Of a stretch of 5,214 nucleotides of DNA, positions 1-5,214 are shown piece by piece. Every line of letters starts with the position of its first letter. Position 1 is the first letter of the stretch. This DNA comes from Marinovum sp. Lineage in GTDB: Bacteria; Pseudomonadota; Alphaproteobacteria; Rhodobacterales; Rhodobacteraceae. Where the stretch lies: positions 24,726 to 29,939 of the forward strand of contig NYVC01000050.1 in assembly GCA_002684375.1 (NCBI GenBank), in the 5' to 3' direction. A program made the translations under genes and the position numbers. The notes beneath the pieces were generated by a model, which saw only the letters and a list, made by a program, of their open reading frames with translations, had not been told where the DNA came from and searched no databases.

Positions 1-257
1 AGGCTGAACAGTTGGAAAAAATTTACAGACCAGGCCCAGCCGGTGCTGGGGTCGGCCAGCTCCAAATCGGTGAAATTGGTGTCAAATCGATTCGGAAAAC
101 CACGCACAGAAACGGCGCTGTAGGCGGCGATCCAGCCCGCATCCTGACGACTTTCAAACCAGTGTGATATGCCGTGTCGAAGGCTTTGGGCACCGACAAA
201 CCAATACCCGGACCAGCCGAGAGTGGCGACAAGGATGACAAATAGTAAACGTTTCAC
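1..257 (-). CDS. DUF2125-like exported/membrane-anchored protein (N-terminal 85 codons, 3' end outside window)
   Basis: Reading leftward from a GTG at 257-255, the frame stays open for 85 codons and leaves the window at base 1. The product starts MKRLLFVILVATLG, a basic N-terminus followed by a hydrophobic stretch (residues about 4-22). This fits an uncleaved signal anchor or Sec signal. Residues 49-80 carry a GFPNRFDT motif, then TDLELADP and an aromatic WAWSVNFFQLF segment. I recognise this as the N-terminal signature of DUF2125 proteins of alphaproteobacteria, whose biochemical function is unknown. The start is well bounded: an in-frame TAA lies about 15 codons... fewer bases upstream (within the 5' leader), no ATG or TTG intervenes, and a GAGAGG Shine-Dalgarno (complement of 264-269) sits 6 bases before the GTG. 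The gene is divergent from the gamma-glutamylcyclotransferase. Family assignment is from memory of the motif, and the C-terminal part cannot be seen. Confidence 0.8.
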   Translation of the reverse strand, partial: MKRLLFVILVATLGWSGYWFVGAQSLRHGISHWFESRQDAGWIAAYSAVSVRGFPNRFDTNFTDLELADPSTGWAWSVNFFQLFS

Positions 258-329
258 AAAACACCTCTCTTCACCTTACTTGCGATAGCGTTTACAGCAC
301 ATCCTAGCATAAGAACCAGAGGAATGCGT
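258..329. promoter_or_regulatory. Divergent intergenic region with both ribosome-binding sites and probable back-to-back promoters
   Basis: This short gap separates two divergently read genes, so it must hold the start signals for the leftward one and probably for the rightward one. The leftward ribosome-binding site is GAGAGG (complement of 264-269), 6 bases from its GTG. The rightward site is AGAGGA at 318-323. For the rightward gene a weak sigma70-like pair can be proposed: TTGCGA at 280-285 and TAGCAT at 305-310, but the 19-base spacing is longer than ideal. I found no convincing pair for the leftward gene and no clear operator palindrome. Promoter positions are inference; the ribosome-binding sites are seen directly. 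Confidence 0.4.
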
Positions 330-854
330 ATGTGGGTATTTGGCTATGGATCGTTGCTGTGGAACCCGGGGTTTGAGTATGTGCAGTGTCAGCTCGCAAC
401 GCTTTCGGGCTATCACCGCAGCTTCTGCATGCGTTCAATTCACCATCGCGGCACCCCCGAGGCACCCGGGTTGGTTTTGGCCTTGGATGAGCAACCTGAT
501 GCGCTGTGTCATGGTATGGCGCTTTTGGTGCCTGCGGCAAGGCGGCAGCAGACGCTAAGCTATTTGCGTGAACGCGAGTTGGTCTCGTCGGCTTATGTCG
601 AAAAAACGCTTCTCATAGTTCTTGCAGACGGCTCTACGGTATCGGCGCTGACCTACGTGGTTGACCCCGATCATGTACAGTATTGCGGGGCACTTTCGAT
701 GGAAGAACAAGCGCTTATTATCAGCCGAGCGGTGGGCGGACGCGGCGCGAACAGTGAATACTTATATAAGACCGCACACCAGCTTGCCGACATGGGTATT
801 TGTGATGCAGATTTATCGTGGCTTTCGACGCGTGTCGCAGCTTTGGCAGGATAA
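330..854 (+). CDS. ChaC-family gamma-glutamylcyclotransferase
   Basis: Predicted cytoplasmic enzyme that cyclises the gamma-glutamyl group of a gamma-glutamyl substrate to 5-oxoproline. In the ChaC family the substrate is glutathione, giving 5-oxoproline and Cys-Gly. Near the N-terminus is the VFGYGSLLW motif that forms the substrate-binding loop. A YLREREL segment aligns with the YLxVREA segment of ChaC proteins and places the catalytic glutamate at residue 83 (85 counted from the earlier ATG). The C-terminal GGRGANSEYLY stretch matches the family's conserved 'G..G.N.EYL' region. At 174 residues it is near the usual ChaC size and looks complete, ending in tandem stops TAA TAG. Start choice: an ATG at 324 touches the AGAGGA ribosome-binding site with no spacing, whereas the ATG at 330 is 6 bases away and still keeps the whole motif, so 330 is preferred. 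It lies 65 bases upstream of the motor genes. Shared transcription is possible, but a functional link is not evident. The glutathione substrate is inferred from family. Confidence 0.93.
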   Translation: MWVFGYGSLLWNPGFEYVQCQLATLSGYHRSFCMRSIHHRGTPEAPGLVLALDEQPDALCHGMALLVPAARRQQTLSYLRERELVSSAYVEKTLLIVLADGSTVSALTYVVDPDHVQYCGALSMEEQALIISRAVGGRGANSEYLYKTAHQLADMGICDADLSWLSTRVAALAG

Positions 855-858
855 TAGC

Positions 859-887
859 TTGGCTTAACGCTTAAGAAGAAATAGGAT
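859..887 (+). promoter_or_regulatory. Candidate sigma70-type promoter for the motor gene pair
   Basis: TTGGCT at 859-864 and TAGGAT at 882-887 are each 4/6 matches to the -35 and -10 consensus, with an ideal 17-base spacer. Initiation would fall near base 894, leaving a leader of about 26 bases before the A-subunit ATG. The gap contains no strong terminator, so read-through from the gamma-glutamylcyclotransferase gene is also possible. Sequence matches of this quality occur by chance, so this is only a candidate. Confidence 0.3.
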
Positions 888-905
888 ATGGATCTGAAAC
901 GTGCT

Positions 906-909
906 AGGA
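906..909 (+). promoter_or_regulatory. Ribosome-binding site of the motor A subunit
   Basis: AGGA lies 7 bases before a TTG at 917 and 10 bases before the ATG at 920. An in-frame TAG at 905-907 excludes any earlier start. TTG has the better spacing and ATG the better codon; the products differ by one residue. ATG is preferred here. Confidence 0.5.
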
Positions 910-919
910 CCGATTTTTG

Positions 920-2161
920 ATGGACTTATCAGATCCAAAAACAGAGCTGCATTTTTCGCAGCCGATACGTCAGATTGTACTGATGCTTTTGGTTTTGGCT
1001 CTGGTGGCGTCTGGCGGTACTCTTGCGGCGCCAAGAGTTCTGCCAGTATTTGAGGCCAATCCCTATCTGAACGGATTTATCCTGTTTGTATTTTTTATTG
1101 GTGTTGTCGGGTGTTTTTGGCAGGTTGCACAGCTGATCACTTCGGTGCGCTGGATTGAGCGTTTCGTTGGAAAACATGATGATGTCATGGATGCTAAGGC
1201 ACCTCGCTTATTGGCGCCATTGGCGACACTTCTGCGCACCCGTGGAATGGCAATGCAGATTGGTGCCTCGTCTAATCGGTCAATTCTTGATTCGGTGGCA
1301 ACTCGAATTGATGAAGCGCGTGAATTTACTCGTTATTTGGTCAACTTACTGATATTTTTAGGCCTTTTAGGAACATTTTATGGGCTTGCGACAACAGTTC
1401 CGGCGCTAGTTGATACGATCCGATCCTTGGCACCACAAGACGGCGAAGAGGGCGCTGCCGTTTTCGGCCGCTTGATGAACGGGCTCGACAGCCAACTCAG
1501 TGGCATGGGGGTTGCGTTCGCCTCGTCTTTGCTTGGCTTGGCGGGTTCACTGGTTGTGGGTTTGCTTGAGCTATTTGCCGGACACGGGCAGAACCGGTTT
1601 TACCGCGAGTTGGAGGAATGGCTCTCCTCGATTACCCGGGTTGGTTTTTCCAGTGGCGATGGCGACAGCAACACAGAGCAGACAATGGTGGCCGGCATTC
1701 TTGATCATATGGCGCAGCAGATGGAAAAGATGCAAAATATCTTTGCCAGCGCGGAATCAAGCCGATTTGTGGTTGACGAAAAATTAGGTCGCCTTGCCGA
1801 TGCGCTCGATAACATGACGCGCCAGATGGAGGCGTCGGATAACGTCGAGGGTGGAATGCAGCGTGTTGCGGAGGGCCAGCAACGTCTGGTGGAAACTTTG
1901 CAGCAACTCGACCTTGGCGATGGCTTCGACGCCGAAAGCCGCATGCGATTGCGATCGATGGATGTGCAGATGCTGCGCATTCTTGAAGAGATTGCCGCCG
2001 GTCGCCAAGAGACGATGGCCGAACTCAGGGCCGATCTGGCATCCCTACATGAACCATTGGAAAATATGGCTCAACTGATGGCGGGACGCCAGTCGATTCG
2101 TCAGATGCGTGAAAAAGCCAGATTGGCCTCCGCTTCTGATGGACCGGTGCAGGAGGGCTAG
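920..2161 (+). CDS. MotA/TolQ/ExbB-superfamily motor stator subunit with long cytoplasmic C-terminal tail (annotated in databases as ExbB-like)
   Basis: This 413-residue inner-membrane protein should form the ring subunit of an ion-driven motor with the downstream MotB-like protein. Four hydrophobic helices are visible: about 18-37, 50-75, 138-163 and 194-219. The last two carry the family core: FLGLLGTFYGL (T152 at the position of the conserved channel threonine of ExbB/TolQ) and GMGVAFASSLLGLAGSLVVG, in which S203 replaces the second conserved threonine. Expected topology is both ends in the cytoplasm, with a cytoplasmic loop at 76-137. Residues 220-413 follow the last helix as a charged, Met/Gln-rich helical tail of about 190 residues, much longer than in ExbB or TolQ (whole proteins of roughly 230-245 residues) and broadly reminiscent of ZorA. 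The helix 3 to helix 4 region through WLSSITRVGFSSGDGD is of the type conserved in Rhodobacteraceae homologues, from memory. Its 3' end contains the ribosome-binding site of the next gene, implying translational coupling. The 'biopolymer transporter' label is a homology name; no transported substrate is implied. Confidence 0.88.
   Translation: MDLSDPKTELHFSQPIRQIVLMLLVLALVASGGTLAAPRVLPVFEANPYLNGFILFVFFIGVVGCFWQVAQLITSVRWIERFVGKHDDVMDAKAPRLLAPLATLLRTRGMAMQIGASSNRSILDSVATRIDEAREFTRYLVNLLIFLGLLGTFYGLATTVPALVDTIRSLAPQDGEEGAAVFGRLMNGLDSQLSGMGVAFASSLLGLAGSLVVGLLELFAGHGQNRFYRELEEWLSSITRVGFSSGDGDSNTEQTMVAGILDHMAQQMEKMQNIFASAESSRFVVDEKLGRLADALDNMTRQMEASDNVEGGMQRVAEGQQRLVETLQQLDLGDGFDAESRMRLRSMDVQMLRILEEIAAGRQETMAELRADLASLHEPLENMAQLMAGRQSIRQMREKARLASASDGPVQEG
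2151..2156 (+). promoter_or_regulatory. Strong ribosome-binding site of the B subunit, inside the end of the A gene
   Basis: A perfect AGGAGG sits 8 bases before the ATG at 2165 and lies within the last codons of the A subunit (encoding its QEG end region). The stop of A (2159-2161) falls between this site and the B start. This arrangement is typical of translational coupling, so B synthesis probably depends on ribosomes finishing A. Confidence 0.85.
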
Positions 2162-2164
2162 TCA

Positions 2165-5100
2165 ATGCCCCTGTCACGGCGTACCGGTCAACGGTTCCAA
2201 GCCTCAATCTGGCCGGGTTTTGTTGATGCTATGACCGGTCTGTTGTTGGTTTTAATGTTTGTGCTGACGATCTTTACCGTCGTGCAATTTGTCCTGCGTG
2301 AAACCATTACCGGTCAGGAAAACGAACTGAATTCGCTGGCCTCAGAAGTTCTGGCTTTGGGTCAGGCACTGGGTTTGGAACAGGGCCGTGCAATCGATCT
2401 GGAAACCAAGTTGGGGGATCTTTCGGGCCAGCTTGCAAGTGCAAATGCCGCAGCCACCGAACAGGCGGCTTTGATTGCCTCGCTGCGACTGGCCAGTGCC
2501 GCGCAGAAACAGGCCCTGTCAGAGGCGACCGCGCAGATAGTGTCGTTTGAAGATCAGGTGGCAGGCCTCTTGGCTCAGCGCACAGCTTCTCTGAGTACCA
2601 TTGATACTCTGCAGCAACAGCGCGAGGCGCTCGAAGTTGAGCGGCAGGATTTGCTGTCGCGCGAAGAGGCGCTGCAAGTGGCGCTGACCCAGAGCCGCAG
2701 TGAAGTGGATGCACAATCCGAACAGGCACGGTTGGCGGCGACCAAGCGCGAGGCTCTTGAGGCTTTAATCGAGGATTTGCGCCGGGATGCTGCTGACCAA
2801 CAGAGCGTTCAAGCCGAACTCACCCAACGTTTGACCGCCAGCGAAGAGGCGCTAAGCGCAAAAGAGGCGTCGCGTTTGGCCGAAGCTGCGGCCGCGGAGG
2901 CGCTGCGCGAACGTCTGAAAAATGCTGATGCCGAACTGACCGCAATGACCATGGCGCTCGAACAGCAGAGGAAAGAGGCCGAAGACACGCTGACCCTGCT
3001 TGCGGCGGCCGATACGGTGCAGGATGATTTGGATATGCAGCTTGCGGCAGCACTGTTGTCAAAGACTGATGCCGAGACCCAATCGGGTCTTTTGCAGACT
3101 GAACTTGAGACGACGCGGGATGATCTTGACGCAGTGACCGGTAAACTTGCTCTGACAGCCGTACAGCTTGAGGTGACGCAGGATCAACTGGAGATGACCC
3201 AAAAGCAGATGCAGACGGTACAGCAGCGATTGGATACTGCGCAGATGACGCTGGGGGAGGCCCGCGGCGCAGCAGATGCCCGCGCGGCGCGGCTGTCAGA
3301 AATAGAACAAGCGCTGGCGGCGGCGTTGTTGGATTTGGAAAATGCGCGGATAGAGGCGGTGGTCGAGCAGCAAGAGGCAGAGCGGCAGATGGCCCGCCTA
3401 GAGGCGCAAAATTCTGCTCTGCAATCGGATCTTTCGGTTCAGGAAGACGCCTCTGTTGAGCGAGACGACGCCATGGCAAAACTGCAACAACAGCTCGCTC
3501 TGGCGGCGCAGGATCTGCAAAAAACTTCGGAAATTGCCGCCTCAGAACAGACGGCAATGTCTAACAAAATACGTCTATTAGAATCCGAACTGAGTGCCCT
3601 GCAAGCCGATGCGCTTTTGCAGGATCAACAGTTTATGGCGCTCAGCCTGAAGAGCGAGACCGAACGCGGCACCGCAGCCGAGAAATATGCGGCCCTAGAA
3701 CAGGTGTTGGCGGATTTGCAAATTCAAAATGCCCGGCAGATTGCTCAATTTGAAAATCTGTCTTTGCAAGCCCAGGAACAGCGGCGTGAAGCCACGACCA
3801 CAATATCAGAGTTGCAAAAAGCGTTGCAAATGTCCCAGACTGAGGCCCGTGACCAAGACGCGCGTTTGACCGTGTTGTCAGAGCGTTACGCGATGGAGCG
3901 TGATACTGCGTCCAATGCGATTGAGCGTTTGCAAGCTGACCTGGTGGCGCTGAAAGCACAAAACGCGGAACAAGATAATGCGCTGGCCGCGCTGGCCGCA
4001 CGCAGTGCGACAGAGCAGACGGCCGCTTCTGGCACAATTGACAGTTTAAATGATGATCTGCGGGCGTTGCAGGCCGAAAACGCAGGATTGAAAGCTGATC
4101 TTGTAGCGCTGAACGAGCGGTATGAAGCGGAGCGGTTGAGCGCGTCTGACACGATTGGCAACCTTAAGACCGATCTGTTGGCGATGCAGTCCGAAAATGC
4201 CAGCCAGCAAAAAGACCTTGCGGCTTTGACCGATCGTTACGACAGCGACAGCGCCGCGTCTGCTGGCGAAATTGCTGTGTTGAGGGCTGATCTTTTGGAG
4301 ACGCAGACCCAAAACGCGAGCCAGCAAGCAGAGCTTACTGATCTGACTGCGCGCTATGATGGATTGCGCGCAAAATCGACGGCGACAATAGACGACTTGC
4401 AAGACAAATCGCGCCTTCTACAGGCTAAGATCAATGCACAAGAGGCGCGTTTGGAATCTTTGAGTGCCGAGAGTAGCGGATACCAGAACGCTTTGTTAGC
4501 GGCTACACAGGCTATCGCAGAACTGCGGGCGGAGCTGGCAAAAACCCGCGAGGCCGCTGCCCAGGCGAAAGCTGCGCTGGAGCAGGATGCAGACGGGCTG
4601 AAAAAACGCCTCGCGGCGGCACTGGCACAAAAACTTGCGGATGACGCTGAACAAGAGGATGTTCGCGCCAAGCTTGCCGCAGCACTTGCGGCGAAACTTG
4701 CGGCTGAGCGGTTGAACGCAGATCAGATGACCGAGGCTGAAACCCGCGCAGCCCTGCTGTCTGAGGCGCAGAAAACGCTGTCCAAAGAGAAAGCAATTTC
4801 GGCCAAGGCGCGGCGTGAAATGGCGTTGTTAAACCAACAGGTAGCGGCACTGCGCACCCAGTTGCAAAATCTGCAGGGTCTGTTGGATGATGCGATGGCC
4901 AAGGATATCGCCGAAGAGGTTCAATTACAAAACCTCGGCAGTCAGTTAAACTCTGCTCTTGCGCGTGTCGCGGCCGAAGAACGCAAGCGCCGCAGGCTTG
5001 AAGAGGCAGAACGCAAACGCCTTGAACGCGAGGCTCTGGAACTTCAGGGCCGTACGGAACAGCTGAGTTATCAGGCGAAAGATCTCGAAAAGTATCGGTC

Positions 5101-5214
5101 CGAATTCTTTGGTCGGCTGCGTGATGTTTTGGGTCAGCAAGAAGGCGTAAGGATCGCCGGCGACCGCTTTGTCTTTTCATCTGAGGTGTTGTTTCCACCC
5201 GGTGGGGCTGATTT
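2165..5214 (+). CDS. MotB-like motor B subunit with giant periplasmic coiled-coil stalk and C-terminal OmpA-like domain (3' end outside window)
   Basis: Open for 1016 codons with no stop, this gene encodes the axle/anchor subunit partnering the preceding A subunit. A short basic N-terminus (SRRTGQR) precedes one membrane helix, about residues 18-44, beginning SIWPGFVDAMTGLLLVLMF. D21 in FVDAMT corresponds to the ion-carrying aspartate of MotB (YADFMTAM, D32 in E. coli). From about residue 46 to 980 the protein is an Ala/Leu/Gln/Glu-rich coiled coil predicted to be periplasmic. Residues 18-1010 contain no Pro, Cys or His. Residues 457-768 are eight 39-residue repeats. A basic patch follows at 940-955. 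From about 995 the VRIAGDRFVFSSEVLFPPG stretch is the first part of an OmpA/MotB peptidoglycan-binding domain, which continues beyond the window. From memory, Rhodobacteraceae homologues are usually called 'peptidoglycan-binding protein' and are several hundred residues shorter. It begins one codon after the A stop, in the same frame. SMC/Muk-type proteins are excluded by the membrane helix and OmpA end. Confidence 0.9.
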   Translation, partial: MPLSRRTGQRFQASIWPGFVDAMTGLLLVLMFVLTIFTVVQFVLRETITGQENELNSLASEVLALGQALGLEQGRAIDLETKLGDLSGQLASANAAATEQAALIASLRLASAAQKQALSEATAQIVSFEDQVAGLLAQRTASLSTIDTLQQQREALEVERQDLLSREEALQVALTQSRSEVDAQSEQARLAATKREALEALIEDLRRDAADQQSVQAELTQRLTASEEALSAKEASRLAEAAAAEALRERLKNADAELTAMTMALEQQRKEAEDTLTLLAAADTVQDDLDMQLAAALLSKTDAETQSGLLQTELETTRDDLDAVTGKLALTAVQLEVTQDQLEMTQKQMQTVQQRLDTAQMTLGEARGAADARAARLSEIEQALAAALLDLENARIEAVVEQQEAERQMARLEAQNSALQSDLSVQEDASVERDDAMAKLQQQLALAAQDLQKTSEIAASEQTAMSNKIRLLESELSALQADALLQDQQFMALSLKSETERGTAAEKYAALEQVLADLQIQNARQIAQFENLSLQAQEQRREATTTISELQKALQMSQTEARDQDARLTVLSERYAMERDTASNAIERLQADLVALKAQNAEQDNALAALAARSATEQTAASGTIDSLNDDLRALQAENAGLKADLVALNERYEAERLSASDTIGNLKTDLLAMQSENASQQKDLAALTDRYDSDSAASAGEIAVLRADLLETQTQNASQQAELTDLTARYDGLRAKSTATIDDLQDKSRLLQAKINAQEARLESLSAESSGYQNALLAATQAIAELRAELAKTREAAAQAKAALEQDADGLKKRLAAALAQKLADDAEQEDVRAKLAAALAAKLAAERLNADQMTEAETRAALLSEAQKTLSKEKAISAKARREMALLNQQVAALRTQLQNLQGLLDDAMAKDIAEEVQLQNLGSQLNSALARVAAEERKRRRLEEAERKRLEREALELQGRTEQLSYQAKDLEKYRSEFFGRLRDVLGQQEGVRIAGDRFVFSSEVLFPPGGAD
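3143..3268 (+). repeat. Run of six near-perfect heptads in the B-subunit stalk
   Basis: Residues 327-368 divide cleanly into six 7-residue units: KLALTAV, QLEVTQD, QLEMTQK, QMQTVQQ, RLDTAQM and TLGEARG. Leu or Met is at the second position of every unit, and a hydrophobic or Ala residue is at the fifth or sixth. This is the most regular local heptad stretch outside the 39-residue array. It supports a two-stranded coiled coil here and looks like local heptad duplication. Confidence 0.75.
3533..4468 (+). repeat. Eight tandem 39-residue (117-base) coiled-coil repeats
   Basis: Unit starts are at 3533, 3650, 3767, 3884, 4001, 4118, 4235 and 4352 (residues 457, 496, 535, 574, 613, 652, 691, 730), with no gaps between them. 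Across the eight units, position 16 is Leu in 8/8, position 37 Leu in 8/8, position 20 Leu in 7/8, position 13 Ile in 7/8, position 34 Leu or Phe in 8/8, position 24 Gln in 7/8, position 30 Gln in 7/8, and position 27 Asn in 5/8. Units 4, 6, 7 and 8 start with RY, and units 6 and 7 share NASQQ. The DNA copies are clearly diverged, so the duplication is old or codons have drifted. A shortened unit-like segment (3446-3532) precedes the array. After a three-residue insertion, a degenerate ninth unit (4478-4594) follows. Confidence 0.85.
4607..4732 (+). repeat. Two 21-residue (63-base) units with LAAALAxKLA core
   Basis: R815-A825 and K836-A846 share the pattern [RK]LAAALA[QA]KLA at an exact offset of 21 residues, that is three heptads. 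The Ala-rich faces suggest tight helix packing (Alacoil-like). The segment lies just after the 39-residue array. By memory of homologues it belongs to the part of the stalk shared across the family, unlike the expanded array. Confidence 0.65.

Noticed and set aside
23..241. Alternative 72-codon minus-strand frame at the left edge
   Set aside because: It overlaps the DUF2125-like gene in a different frame. The frame from the GTG at 257 has the signal-anchor, a good ribosome-binding site and the conserved GFPNRFDT region.
863..875. Small inverted repeat CTTAA-CGC-TTAAG after the gamma-glutamylcyclotransferase
   Set aside because: A five-pair AT-rich stem with no following T-run is too weak to call an intrinsic terminator.
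2820..3557. Long open frame of 245 codons on the minus strand
   Set aside because: It lies entirely antisense to the B-subunit stalk. It is Pro/Ala/Ser-rich, has no recognisable domain, and is open because CAG, CTG and GCG-rich sense codons rarely create antisense stops.
3642..4402. Overlapping minus-strand frames opposite the 39-residue array
   Set aside because: Their Ser/Ala/Cys-rich repeats simply mirror the plus-strand coiled-coil repeat; no start signals or domains.
3533..4468. DNA-level tandem repeat or CRISPR-like array
   Set aside because: The 117-base periodicity is clear only in the protein. The DNA units are diverged, in frame and without spacers, so it is a coding repeat.
4512..5198. 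Open frame of 228 codons on the minus strand
   Set aside because: Antisense shadow of the stalk and OmpA start. The product is Pro/Arg/Gln-rich low complexity, while the plus-strand frame is strongly supported by family motifs.
2165..5214. SMC/MukB/myosin-like identity for the long coiled-coil protein
   Set aside because: No ATP-binding motifs. The N-terminal membrane helix with a MotB-type Asp and the C-terminal OmpA-like start identify it as a motor B subunit; coiled-coil resemblance alone is not homology.
920..5214. Zorya anti-phage system (ZorAB)
   Set aside because: The architecture is only broadly similar. The long coil is on the opposite subunit, neighbours are housekeeping-like, and no ZorC, ZorD or ZorE gene is visible in the window. 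Sequence beyond the right edge would be needed to reconsider.

Overview
The window looks chromosomal and comes from an alphaproteobacterium. Rhodobacterales (Roseobacter-like) is the best guess. The support is the family mix: a DUF2125-type protein, a ChaC-type gamma-glutamylcyclotransferase, and an ExbB/TolQ/MotA-like plus MotB/OmpA-like pair of the kind I recall from Rhodobacteraceae. The G+C is moderate for that group and codon use is mixed (many TTG, GCG and CAG codons). I see no rRNA, tRNA, insertion sequence, integrase or CRISPR array. The taxonomic call rests on family recognition, not on a search.

Layout: at the left edge, the first 85 codons of a DUF2125-like protein are read leftward. 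A short divergent intergenic region of about 70 bases follows. All later genes read rightward: a ChaC-family gamma-glutamylcyclotransferase, a 413-residue four-helix membrane protein of the MotA/TolQ/ExbB superfamily, and a MotB-like protein that starts three bases after the previous stop codon and runs off the right edge. That last gene is open for 1016 codons with no stop.

The two right-hand genes almost certainly encode the two subunits of one ion-driven (5:2-type) inner-membrane motor. The A subunit supplies the four-helix ring and has a cytoplasmic helical tail of about 190 residues. The B subunit has a single N-terminal membrane helix with the ion-carrying aspartate, an extraordinarily long periplasmic coiled coil, and the first strands of a C-terminal OmpA-like peptidoglycan-binding domain. 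It is not flagellar MotAB, TolQR or ExbBD in shape. A 5:2 motor with coiled-coil elaboration recalls Zorya ZorAB, but here the long coil is on the B (periplasmic) subunit and nothing in the window marks a defence island.

The most striking feature is the B-subunit stalk. From residue 18 to 1010 there is no proline, cysteine or histidine. Residues 457-768 consist of eight tandem 39-residue units with nearly invariant hydrophobic positions and a recurring polar (Asn/Gln) core layer. The 39-residue length equals four heptads plus one hendecad. If the helix were continuous it would be about 140 nm long, several times the width of a periplasm, so it must fold back or run along the envelope. The A and B genes are also in the same reading frame, separated only by one TAG and one sense codon.
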